The position numbers were made by a program, and so were the translations under genes. From positions 34,889,828 to 34,953,827 of the forward strand of contig NC_079876.1 of assembly GCF_029227915.1 (NCBI RefSeq): a stretch of DNA of 64,000 nt, written 5' to 3'. Positions 49,390 through 61,659 of this stretch are shown here, piece by piece (within the stretch, counting starts at the first letter, position 1; the number at the start of each line of letters is the position of its first letter). Under the pieces are notes generated by a model. It ran no database searches, was not told the DNA's origin, and saw only the letters and a program-made list of their open reading frames with translations. This DNA comes from Hydractinia symbiolongicarpus (Eukaryota > Cnidaria > Hydrozoa > Anthoathecata > Hydractiniidae).

Positions 49390-52300
49390 CGCATAAGACT
49401 TGTAGTTTTCAAAAATGTTTTCATTTTTGATGAGACGCTGAATAAAAGAAGTTTAATTGCCGGCAAACGAAAACCCGCGATTTCCCCTAAATCCCGGACA
49501 TGACACGTATGGTCAAAAGTATACAAAGAAAGTACCCAGGGAGTAAACTCATTTCCCGAACGATTTTTTAAATTAGTTTTTCACCACTAAAACGCATGAG
49601 ACTTGTAGTTTTCAAAAATGTTTTCATTTTAGATGAGACGCTAAATGAAAGAAGTTTAATCGCCGGCAAACGAAAACCCGCGATTTCCCGTAAATCCCGG
49701 ACTCGGCCTGTAAAGTCAAAAGTATACAAAAAAAGTACCCAGGGAGTAAATTCATTTCCCGAACGATTTTTTAAATTATTTTTTCAGCACTAAAACGCAT
49801 GAGACTTGTAGTTTTCGAAAATGTTTTCATTTTTGATGAGACGCTGAATAAAAGAAGTTTAAACGCCGGCAAACGAAAACCCGCAATTTTCCGTAAATCC
49901 CGGACTCGGCCCGTATAGTCAAAAATTTACAAAGAAAGTACCCAGGGAGTAAACTCATTTCCCTCACGATTTCTTAAAATATTTTTTTACCACTAAAACC
50001 CATGAGACTTGTAGTTTTCAAAAATGTTTTCATTTTTGATGAGACGCTGAATAAAAGAAGTTTAATCGCCGGCAAACGAAAACCCGCGAAATCTTCTAAA
50101 TCCCGGACGCGACCCGTATGGTCAAAAGTATACAAAGAAAGTACCCAGGGAGTAAACTCATTTCCCGAACGGTTTTTTAAATTAGTTTTTCACCACTAAA
50201 ACGCATGAGACTTGTAGTTTTCAAAAATGTTTTCATTTTGGATGAGACGCTGAATAAAAGAAGTTTAATTGCCGGCAAAAAAACCCTGCGATTTCCCGTA
50301 AATCCCGGACTCGGCCCGTGAAGTCAAAAGTATACAAAAAAGTACCCAGGGAGTAAACTCATTTCCCGAACGGTTTTTTAAATTAGTTTTTCACCACTAA
50401 AACGCATGAGACTTGTAGTTCTCAAAAATGTTTTCATTTTGGATGAGACGCTGAATAAAAGAAATTTAATCGCCGGCAAAAAAACCCCGCGATTTCCCGT
50501 AAATCCCGGACTCGGCCCGTGAAGTCAAAAGTATACAAAAAAGTACCCAGGGAGTAAACTCATTTCCCGAACGGTTTTTTAAATTAGTTTTTCACCACTA
50601 AAACGCATGAGACTTGTAGTTCTCAAAAATGTTTTCATTTTGGATGAGACGCTGAATAAAAGAAATTTAATCGCCGGCAAAAAAACCCCGCGATTTCCCG
50701 TAAATCCTGGACTCGGCCCGTGAAGTCAAAAGTATACAAAAAAAGTACCCAGGGAGTAAACTCATTTCCCGAACGATTTTTTAAATTATTTTCTCAGCAC
50801 TAAAACGCATGAGACTTGTAGTTTTCAAAAATGTTTTCATTTTTGATGAGACGCTGAATAAAAAAAGTTTAATCGCCGGCAAAAAAAACCAACGATTTCC
50901 CGTAAATCCCGGACTCGGCCCGTGAAGTCAAAAGTATACAAAAAAGTACCCAGGGAGTAAACTCATTTCCCGAACGATTTTTTAAAATATTTTTTTACCA
51001 CTAAAACCCATGAGACTTGTAGTTTTCAAAAATGTTTTCATTTTTGATGAGACGCTGAATAAAAGAAGTTTAATCGCCGGCAAACGAAAACCCGCGAAAT
51101 TTTCTAAATCCCGGACGCGACCCGTATGGTCAAAAGTATACAAAGAAAGTACCCAGGGAGTAAACTCATTTCCCGAACGGTTTTTTAAATTAGTTTTTCA
51201 CCACTAAAACGCATGAGACTTGTAGTTCTCAAAAATGTTTTCATTTTGGATGAGACGGTGACTAAAAGAAGTTTAATTGCCGGCAAAAAAAACCTGCGAT
51301 TTCCCGTAAATCCCGGACTCGGCCCGTATAGTCAAAAGTATACAAAGAAAGTACCCAGGGAGTAAACTCATTTCCCGAACGATTTTTTAAAATATTTTTT
51401 TACCACTAAAACCCATGAGACTTGTAGTTTTCAAAAATGTTTTCATTTTTGATGAGATGCTGAATAAAAGAAGTTTAATCGCCGGCAAACGAAAACCCGC
51501 GAAATTTTCTAAATCCCGGACCCGACCCGTATGGTCAAAAGTATACAAAGAAAGTACCCAGGGAGTAAACTCATTTCCTGAACGGTTTTTTAAATTAGTT
51601 TTTCACCACTAAAACGCATGAGACTTGTAGTTCTCAAAAATGTTTTCATTTTGGATGAGACGCTGAATAAAAGAAGTTTAATCGCCGGCAAAAAAACCCC
51701 GCGATTTCCCGTAAATCCCGGACTCGGCCCGTGAAGTCAAAAGTATACAAAAAAAGTACCCAGGGAGTAAACTCATTTCCCGAACGATTTTTTAAATTAT
51801 TTTCTCAGCACTAAAACGCATGAGACTTGTAGTTTTCAAAAATGTTTTCATTTTTGATGAGACGCTGAATAAAAGAAGTTTAATTGCCGGCAAACGAAAA
51901 CCCGCTATTTCCCCTAAATCCCGGACATGACACGTATGGTCAAAAGTATACAAAGAAAGTACCCAGGGAGTAAACTCATTTCCCGAACGGTTTTTTAAAT
52001 TAGTTTTTCACCACTAAAACGCATGAGACTTGTAGTTCTCAAAAATGTTTTCATTTTGGATGAGACGCTGAATAAAAGAAGTTTAATCGCCGGCAAAAAA
52101 ACCCCGCGATTTCCCGTAAATCCCGGACTCGGCCCGTGAAGTCAAAAGTATACAAAAAAAGTACCCAGGGAGTAAACTCATTTCCCGAACGATTTTTTAA
52201 ATTATTTTCTCAGCACTAAAACGCATGAGACTTGTAGTTTTCAAAAATGTTTTCATTTTTGATGAGACGCTGAATAAAAGAAGTTTAATCGCCGGCAAAA

Positions 52301-53780
52301 AAAACCTGCGATTTCCCGTAAATCCCGGACTCGTCCCGTATAGTCAAAAGTATACAAAGAAAGTACCCAGGGAGTAAACTCATTTCCCGAACGATTTTTT
52401 AAATTAGTTTTTCACCACTAAAACGCATGAGACTTGTAGTTTTCAAAAATGTTTTCTTTTTTGATGAGACGCTGAATAAAAGAAGTTTAATTGCCGGCAA
52501 ACGAAAACCCGCGATTTCCCCTAAATCCCGGACATGACACGTATGGTCAAAAGTATACAAAGAAAGTACCCAGGGAGTAAACTCATTTCCCGAACGATTT
52601 TTTAAATTAGTATTTCACCACTAAAACGCATGAGACTTGTAGTTTTCAAAAATGTTTTCATTTTGGATGAGACGCTGAATGAAAGAAGTTTAATCGCCGG
52701 CAAACGAAAACCCGCGATTTCCCGTAAATCCCGGACTCGGCCTGTAAAGTCAAAAGTATACAAAAAAAGTACCCAGGGAGTAAATTCATTTCCCGAACGA
52801 TTTTTTAAATTATTTTTTCAGCACTAAAACGCATGAGACTTGTAGTTTTCGAAAATGTTTTCATTTTTGATGAGACGCTGAATAAAAGAAGTTTAAACGC
52901 CGGCAAACGAAAACCCGCGATTTTCCGTAAATCCCGGACTCGGCCCGTATAGTCAAAAATTTACAAAGAAAGTACCCAGGGAGTAAACTCATTTCCCTCA
53001 CGATTTCTTAAAATATTTTTTTACCACTAAAACCCATGAGACTTGTAGTTTTCAAAAATGTTTTCATTTTTGATGAGACGCTGAATAAAAGAAGTTTAAT
53101 CGCCGGCAAACGAAAACCCGCGAAATCTTCTAAATCCCGGACGCGACCCGTATGGTCAAAAGTATACAAAGAAAGTACCCAGGGAGTAAACTCATTTCCC
53201 GAACGGTTTTTTAAATTAGTTTTTCACCACTAAAACGCATGAGACTTGTAGTTTTCAAAAATGTTTTCATTTTGGATGAGACGCTGAATAAAAGAAGTTT
53301 AATCGCCGGCAAAAAAACCCCGCGATTTCCCGTAAATCCCGGACTCGGCCCGTGAAGTCAAAAGTATACAAAAAAGTACCCAGGGAGTAAACTCATTTCC
53401 CGAACGGTTTTTTAAATTAGTTTTTCACCACTAAAACGCATGAGACTTGTAGTTCTCAAAAATGTTTTCATTTTGGATGAGACGCTGAATAAAAGGAATT
53501 TAATCGCCGGCAAAAAAACCCCGCGATTTCCCGTAAATCCCGGACTCGGCCCGTGAAATCAAAAGTATACAAAAAAAGTACCCAGGGAGTAAACTCATTT
53601 CCCGAACGATTTTTTAAATTATTTTCTCAGCACTAAAACGCATGAGACTTGTATTTTTTAAAAATGTTTTCATTTTTGATGAGACACTGAATAAAAGAAG
53701 TTTAATCGCCGGCAAAAAAAACCAACGATTTCCCGTAAATCCCGGACTCGGCCCGTGAAGTCAAAAGTATACAAAAATGT
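49390..53780. repeat. B fifteen-monomer duplication (3,034-bp offset)
   Basis: Markers at 49,441, 49,596, 50,002 and 50,421 recur 3,034 bp later (52,475, 52,630, 53,036, 53,455). The variant CTTGTAGTTCTC with GGAATTTAATC or GAAATTTAATC is among them. Past about 50.6 kb the offset drops to about 2,833 bp (CAACGATTTCCC at 50,890 and 53,723). One copy has therefore gained or lost a single monomer: two GAAATTTAATC monomers in copy 1, one in copy 2. Edges are approximate. Confidence 0.82.
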
Positions 53781-55975
53781 ACCCAGGGAGTAAACTCATT
53801 TCCCGAACGGTTTTTTAAATTAGCTTTTCACCACTAAAACGCATGAGAGTTGTAGTTTTCAAAAATGTTTTCATTTTGGATGAGACGGTGACTAAAAGAA
53901 GTTTAATTGCCGGCAAAAAAAACCTGCGATTTCCCGTAAATCCCGGACTCGGCCCGTATAGTCAAAAGTATACAAAGAAAGTACCCAGGGAGTAAACTCA
54001 TTTCCCGAACGATTTTTTAAAATATTTTTTTACCACTAAAACCCATGAGACTTGTAGTTTTCAAAAATGTTTTCATTTTGGATGAGACGGTGACTAAAAG
54101 AAGTTTAATTGCCGGCAAAAAAAACCTGCGATTTCCCGTAAATCCCGGACTCGGCCCGTATAGTCAAAAGTATACAAAGAAAGTACCCAGGGAGTAAACT
54201 CATTTCCCGAACGATTTTTTAAAATATTTTTTTACCACTAAAACCCATGAGACTTGTAGTTTTCAAAAATGTTTTCATTTTTGATGAGACGCTAAAAAAA
54301 AGAAGTTTAATCGCCGGCAAACGAAAACCCGCGAAATTTTCTAAATCCCGGACGCGACCCGTATGGTCAAAAGTATACAAAGAAAGTACCCAGGGAGTAA
54401 ACTCATTTCCCGAACGGTTTTTTAAATTAGTTTTTCACCACTAAAACGCATGAGACTTGTAGTTCTCAAAAATGTTTTCATTTTGGATGAGACGCTGAAT
54501 AAAAGAAGTTTAATCGCCGGCAAAAAAACCCCGCGATTTCCCGTAAATCCCGGACTCGGCCCGTGAAGTCAAAAGTATACAAAGAAAGTACCCAGGGAGT
54601 AAACTCATTTCCCGAACGATTTTTTAAATTATTTTCTCAGCACTAAAACGCATGAGACTTGTAGTTTTCAAAAATTTTTTCATTTTTGATGAGACGCTGA
54701 ATAAAAGAAGTTTAATCGCCGGCAAAAAAAACCTGCGATTTCCCGTAAATCCCGGACTCGGCCCGTATAGTCAAAAATTTACAAAGAAAGTACCCAGGGA
54801 GTAAACTCATTTCCCTCACGATTTTTTAAAATATTTTTTTACCACTAAAACCCATGAGACTTGTAGTTTTCAAAAATGTTTTCATTTTTGATGAGACGCT
54901 GAATAAAAGAAGTTTAATCGCCGGCAAACGAAAACCGCGAAATCTTCTAAATCCCGGACGCGACCCGTATGGTCAAAAGTATACAAAGAAAGTACCCAGG
55001 GAGTAAACTCATTTCCCGAACGGTTTTTTAAATTAGTTTTTCACCACTAAAACGCATGAGACTTGTAGTTTTTAAAAATGTTTTCATTTTGGATGAGACG
55101 CTGAATAAAAGAAGTTTAATCGCCGGCAAAAAAACCCCGCGATTTCCCGTAAATCCCGGACTCGGCCCGTGAAGTCAAAAGTATACAAAAAAGTACCCAT
55201 GGAGTAAACTCATTTCCCGAACGGTTTTTTAAATTAGTTTTTCACCACTAAAACGCATGAGACTTGTAGTTCTCAAAAATGTTTTCATTTTGGATGAGAC
55301 GCTGAATAAAAGAAGTTTAATCGCCAAAAAACCCCCGCGATTTCCCGTAAATCCCGGACTCGGCCCGTGAAGTCAAAAGTATACAAAAAAAGTACCCAGG
55401 GAGTAAACTCATTTCCCGAACGATTTTTTAAATTATTTTCTCAGCACTAAAACGCATGAGACTTGTAGTTTTCAAAAATGTTTTTATTTTTGATGAGACG
55501 CTGAATAAAAGAAGTTTAATCGCCGGCAAACGAAAACCCGCGATTTCCCGTAAATCCCAGACTGGGCCCGCATAATCAAAAGTATACAAAGAAAGTACCC
55601 GAGAGTAAACTCATTTTCCGAACGATTTTGTAAATTATTTTTTCAGCACTAAAACGCATGAGACTTGTAGTTTTCAAAAATATTTTCATTTTTGATGAGA
55701 CGCTTAATAAAAGAAGTTTAAACGCCGGCAAACGAAAACCCGCGATTTACCGTAAATCCCGGACTCGGCCCGTATAGTCAAAAGTTTACAAAGAAAGTAC
55801 CCAGGGAGTAAACTCATTTTCCTCACGATTTTTTAAAATATTTTTTTACCACTAAAACCCATGAGACTTGTAGTTTTCAAAAATGTTTTTATTTTTGATG
55901 AGACGCTGAATAAGTGAAGTTTAATCGCCGGCAAACGAAAACCCGCGATTTCCCCTAAATCCCGGACACGACACG
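53780..55975. repeat. B monomers between HOR blocks
   Basis: About 11 B monomers of mixed variant classes. They include two successive GACGGTGACTAAAAG copies (53,885 and 54,086) and small private indels (GAAAACCGCG near 54,932, ATCGCCAAAAAACCC near 55,320). No gene or foreign sequence is visible. Confidence 0.75.
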
Positions 55976-58900
55976 TATGGTCAAAAGTATACAAAGAAAG
56001 TACGCAGGGAGTAGACTCATTTCCCGAACGATTTTTTAAATTAGTTTTTCACCACTAAAACGCATGAGACTTGTAGTTTTCAAAAATGTTTTCATTTTTG
56101 ATGAGACGCTGAATAAAAGAAGTTTAATCCCCGGCAAACGAAAACCCGCGATTTCCCGTAAATCCCAGACTGGGCCCGCATAATCAAAAGTATACAAAGA
56201 AAGTACCCAGGGAGTAAACTCATTTCCCGAACGATTTTTTAAATTAGTTTTTCACCACTAAAACGCATGAGAATTGTAGTTTTCAAAAATGTTTTCATTT
56301 TTGATGAGACGCTGAATAAAAGAAGTTTAATCCCCGGCAAACGAAAACCCGCGAAATCTTCTAAATCCCGGACACGACCCGTATGGTCAAAAGTATACAA
56401 AGAAAGTACCCAGGGAGTAAACTCATTTCCCGAACGGTTTTTTAAATTAGTTTTTCACCACTAAAACGCATGAGACTTGTAGTTTTCAAAAATGCTTTCA
56501 TTTTGGCTGAAACGCTGAATAAAAGAAGTTTAATCGCCGGCAAAAAAACCCCGCGATTTCCCGTAAATCCCGGACTCGGCCCGTGAAGTCAAAAGTATAC
56601 AAAAAAAGTACCCAGGGAGTAAACTCATTTCCCGAACGATTTTTTAAATTATTTTCTCAGCACTAAAACGCATGAGACTTGTAGTTTTCAAAAATGTTTT
56701 CATTTTTGATGTGACGCTGAATAAAAGAAGTTTAATCGCCGGCAAACGAAAACCCGCGATTTCCCGTAAATCCCAGACTGGGCCCGCATAATCAAAAGTA
56801 TACAAAGAAAGTACCCAGGGAGTAAACTCATTTCCCGAACATTTTTTTTCTATTATTTTTTCACCACTAAAACCCATGAGACTTGTAGTTTTCAAAAATG
56901 TTTTCATTTTTGATGAGACGCTGAATAAAAGATGTTTAATGGCCGGCAAACGAAAACCCGCGATTTCCCGTAAATCCCGGGCTTGGCCCGTATGGTCAAA
57001 AGTATACAAAGAAAGTACCCAGGGAGTAAACTCATTTCCCGAACGGTTTTTTAAATTAGTTTTTCACCACTAAAACGCATGAGACTTGTAGTTTTCAAAA
57101 ATGTTTTCATTTTGGATGAGACGCTGAATAAAAGAAGTTTAATCGCCGGCAAACCAAAACCCGCGATTTCCCCTAAATCCCGGACTCGGCCCGTGAAGTC
57201 AAAAGTATACAAAAAAAGTACCCAGGGAGTAAACTCATTTCCCGAACGGTTTTTTAAATTAGTTTTTCACCACTAAAGCGCATGAGACTTGTAGCTTTCA
57301 AAAATGTTTTCATTTTGGATGAGACGCTGAATTAAAGAAGTTTAATCGCCGGCAAAAAAACCCCGCGACTTCCCGTAAATCCCGGACTCGGCCCGTGAAG
57401 TCAAAAGTATACAAAAAAAGTACCCAGGGAGGAAACTCATTTCCCGAACGATTTTTTAAATTATTTTCTCAGCACTAAAACGCATGAGACTTGTAGTTTT
57501 CAAAAATGTTTTCATTTTTGATGAGACGCTGAATAGAAGAAGTTTAATCGCTGGCAAACGAAAACCCGCGATTTCCCGTAAATCCTAGACTGGGCCTGCA
57601 TAATCAAAAGTATACAAAGAAAGTACCCAGGGAGTAAACTCATTTCCCGAACGATTTTTTCGATTATTTTTTCACCACTAAAACCCATGAGGCTTGTAGT
57701 TTTCAAAAATGTTTTCATTTTTGATGAGACGCTGAATAAAAGATGTTTAATGGCCGGCAAACGAAAACCCGCGATTTCCCGTAAATCCCGGGCTTGGCCC
57801 GTATGGTCAAAAGTATACAAAGAAAGTACGCAGGGAGTAGACTCATTTCCCGAACGATTTTTTAAATTAGTTTTTCACCACTAAAACGCATGAGACTTGT
57901 AGTTTTCAAAAATGTTTTCATTTTTGATGAGACGCTGAATAAAAGAAGTTTAATCCCCGGCAAACGAAAACCCGCGATTTCCCGTAAATCCCAGAATGGG
58001 CCCGCATAATCAAAAGTATACAAAGAAAGTACCCAGGGAGTAAACTCATTTCCCGAACGATTTTTTAAATTAGTTTTTCACCACTAAAACGCATGAGACT
58101 TGTAGTTTTCAAAAATGTTTTCATTTTTGATGAGACGCTGAATAAAAGAAGTTTAATCCCCGGCAAACGAAAACCCGCGAAATCTTCTAAATCCCGGACA
58201 CGACCCGTATGGTCAAAAGTATACAAAGAAAGTACCCAGGGAGTAAACTCATTTCCCGAACGGTTTTTTAAATTAGTTTTTCACCACTAAAACGCATGAG
58301 ACTTGTAGTTTTCAAAAATGCTTTCATTTTGGCTGAAACGCTGAATAAAAGAAGTTTAATCGCCGGCAAAAAAACCCCGCGATTTCCCGTAAATCCCGGA
58401 CTCGGCCCGTGAAGTCAAAAGTATACAAAAAAAGTACCCAGGGAGTAAACTCATTTCCCGAACGATTTTTTAAATTATTTTCTCAGCACTAAAACGCATG
58501 AGACTTGTAGTTTTCAAAAATGTTTTCATTTTTGATGAGACGCTGAATAAAAGAAGTTTAATCGCCGGCAAACGAAAACCCGCGATTTCCCGTAAATCCC
58601 AGACTGGGCCCGCATAATCAAAAGTATACAAAGAAAGTACCCAGGGAGTAAACTCATTTCCCGAACATTTTTTTTCTATTATTTTTTCACCACTAAAACC
58701 CATGAGACTTGTAGTTTTCAAAAATGTTTTCATTTTTGATGAGACGCTGAATAAAAGATGTTTAATGGCCAGCAAACAAAAACCCGCGATTTCCCGTAAA
58801 TCCCGGGCTTGGCCCGTATGGTCAAAAGTATACAAAGAAAGTACCCAGGGAGTAAACTCATTTCCCGAACGGTTTTTTAAATTAGTTTTTCACCACTAAA

Positions 58901-59626
58901 ACGCATGAGACTTGTAGTTTTCAAAAATGTTTTCATTTTGGATGAGACGCTGAATAAATGAAGTTTAATCGCCGGCAAACCAAAACCCGCGATTTCCCCT
59001 AAATCCCGGACTCGGCCCGTGAAGTCAAAAGTATACAAAAAAAGTACCCAGGGAGTAAACTCATTTCCCGAACGGTTTTTTAAATTAGTTTTTCACCACT
59101 AAAGCGCATGAGACTTGTAGCTTTCAAAAATGTTTTCATTTTGGATGAGACGCTGAATAAAAGAAGTTTAATCGCCGGCAAAAAAACCCCGCGATTTCCC
59201 GTAAATCCCGGACTCGGCCCGTGAAGTCAAAAGTATACAAAAAAAGTACCCAGGGAGGAAACTCATTTCCCGAACGATTTTTTAAATTATTTTCTCAGCA
59301 CTAAAACGCATGAGACTTGTAAATTTCAAAAATATTTTCATTTTTGATGAGGCGCTGAATAGAAGAAGTTTAATCGCTGGCAAACGAAAACCCGCGATTT
59401 CCCGTAAATCCTAGACTGGGCCTGCATAATCAAAAGTATACAAAGAAAGTACCCAGGGAGTAAACTCATTTCCCGAACGATTTTTTCGATTATTTTTTCA
59501 CCACTAAAACCCATGAGGCTTGTAGTTTTCAAAAATGTTTTCATTTTTGATGAGACGCTGAATAAAAGATGTTTAATGGCCGGCAAACGAAAACCCGCGA
59601 TTTCCCGTAAATCCCGGGCTTGGCCC
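55975..59626. repeat. B nine-monomer tandem duplication (1,826-bp offset)
   Basis: Copy 1 is about 55,975-57,800 and copy 2 about 57,801-59,626. Markers: TACGCAGGGAGTAGACTC (56,003 and 57,829), TTTAATCCCCGGC (56,123 and 57,949), TTTCATTTTGGCTGAAACG, and the AGACTGGGCCCGCATAATC class. Scattered substitutions separate the copies. Confidence 0.88.
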
Positions 59627-61478
59627 GTATAGTCGAATGTATACAAAGAAAGTACCCAGGGAGTAAACTCATTTCCCGAACGATTTTTTCGATTGTTTTT
59701 TCACCACTAAAACCCATGAGGCTTGTAGTATTCAAAAATGTTTTCATTTTTGATATGACGCTGAATAAAAGAAGTTTAATCGCCGGCAAAGCAAAACCCG
59801 CGATTTCCCCTAAATCCCGGACCCGGCCCGTATAGTTCAAAGAAAGCACCCAGGGAGTAAACTCATTTCCCAAAAACTTTTTTAAATTATTTTTTCACCA
59901 CTAAAACGCATGAGACTTGTTTTTTTCAAAAATGTTTTCATTTTTGGTGAGAAGCTGAATGAAAGAAGTTTAATCGCCGGCAAACGAAAACCCGCGATTT
60001 CCCGTAAATCCCGGACTCGGCCGGTATAGTCAAAAGTATACAAAGAAAGTACCCAGGGAGTAAACTCATTTCCCGAACGATTTTTTAAATTAGTTTTTCA
60101 CCACTAAATCGCATGAGACTTGTAGTTTTCAAAAATGTTTTCATTTTGGATGAGACGCTGAATAAAAGAAGTTTAATCGCCGGCAAAAAAACCCCGCGAT
60201 TTCCTGTAAATGCCGGACTCGGCCCGTGAAGTCAAAAGTATACAAAAAAAGTACCCAGGGAGTAAACTCATTTCCCGAACGGTTTTTTAAATTAGTTTTT
60301 CACCACTAAAGCGCATGAGACTTGTAGCTTTCAAAAATGTTTTCATTTTGGATGAGACGCTGAATAAAAGAAGTTTAATCGCCGGCAAAAAAACCCCGCG
60401 ATTTCCCGTAAATCCCGGACTCGGCCCGTGAAGTCAAAAGTATACAAAAAAAGTACCCAGGGAGGAAACTCATTTCCCGAACGATTTTTTAAATTATTTT
60501 CTCAGCACTAAAACGCATGAGACTTGTAAATTTCAAAAATATTTTCATTTTTGATGAGACGCTGAATAGAAGAAGTTTAATCGCTGGCAAACGAAAACCC
60601 GCGATTTCCCGTAAATCCTAGACTGGGCCTGCATAATCAAAAGTATACAAAGAAAGTACCCAGGGAGTAAACTCATTTCCCGAACGATTTTTTCGATTAT
60701 TTTTTCACCACTAAAACCCATGAGGCTTGTAGTTTTCAAAAATGTTTTCATTTTTGATGAGACGCTGAATAAAAGATGTTTAATGGCCGGCAAACGAAAA
60801 CCCGCGATTTCCCGTAAATCCCGGGCTTGGCCCGTATAGTCGAATGTATACAAAGAAAGTACCCAGGGAGTAAACTCATTTCCCGAACGATTTTTTCGAT
60901 TGTTTTTTCACCACTAAAACCCATGAGGCTTGTAGTATTCAAAAATGTTTTCATTTTTGATATGACGCTGAATAAAAGAAGTTTAATCGCCGGCAAACCA
61001 AAACCCGCGATTTCCCCTAAATCCCGGACCCAGCCCGTATAGTTCAAAGAAAGCACCCAGGGAGTAAACTCATTTCCCAAAAACTTTTTTAAATTATTTT
61101 TTCACCACTAAAACGCATGAGACTTGTTTTTTTCAAAAATGTTTTCATTTTTGGTGAGAAGCTGAATGAAAGAAGTTTAATCGCCGGCAAACGAAAACCC
61201 GCGATTTCCCGTAAATCCCGGACTCGGCTGGTATAGTCAAAAGTATACAAAGAAAGTACCCAGGGAGTAAACTCATTTCCCGAACGATTTTTTAAATTAG
61301 TTTTTCACCACTAAATCGCATGAGACTTGTAGTTTTCAAAAATGTTTTCATTTTGGATGAGACGCTGAATAAAAGAAGTTTAATCGCCGGCAAAAAAACC
61401 CCGCGATTTCCTGTAAATGCCGGACTCGGCCCGTGAAGTCAAAAGTATACAAAAAAAGTACCCAGGGAGTAAACTCAT
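59065..61478. repeat. B six-monomer tandem duplication (1,207-bp offset)
   Basis: Copy 1 about 59,065-60,271, copy 2 about 60,272-61,478. Markers: CTTGTAAATTTCAAAAATA (59,314 and 60,521), AGTCGAATGTATAC (59,631 and 60,838), TATAGTTCAAAGAAAGCACCC (a short deletion that removes the usual GTATAC; about 59,831 and 61,038). Copy 1 overlaps the preceding nine-monomer duplication, so the six-monomer event came later. Confidence 0.9.
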
Positions 61479-61659
61479 TTCCCGAACGATTTTTTAAATT
61501 ATTTTCTCAGCACTAAAACGCATGAGACTTGTAGTTTTCAAAAATGTTTTCATTTTTGATGAGACGCTGAATAAAAGAAGTTTAATCGCTGGCAAACGAA
61601 AACCCGCGATTTCACGTAAATCCTAGACTGGGCCCGCATAATCAAAAGTATACAAAGAA

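Noticed and set aside
56644-61080. Minus-strand open frames of 102-121 codons
   Set aside because: They span two neighbouring monomers by chance loss of a stop and encode the antisense of the same repeat. They recur only where the block itself was duplicated (1,826 and 1,207 bp offsets).
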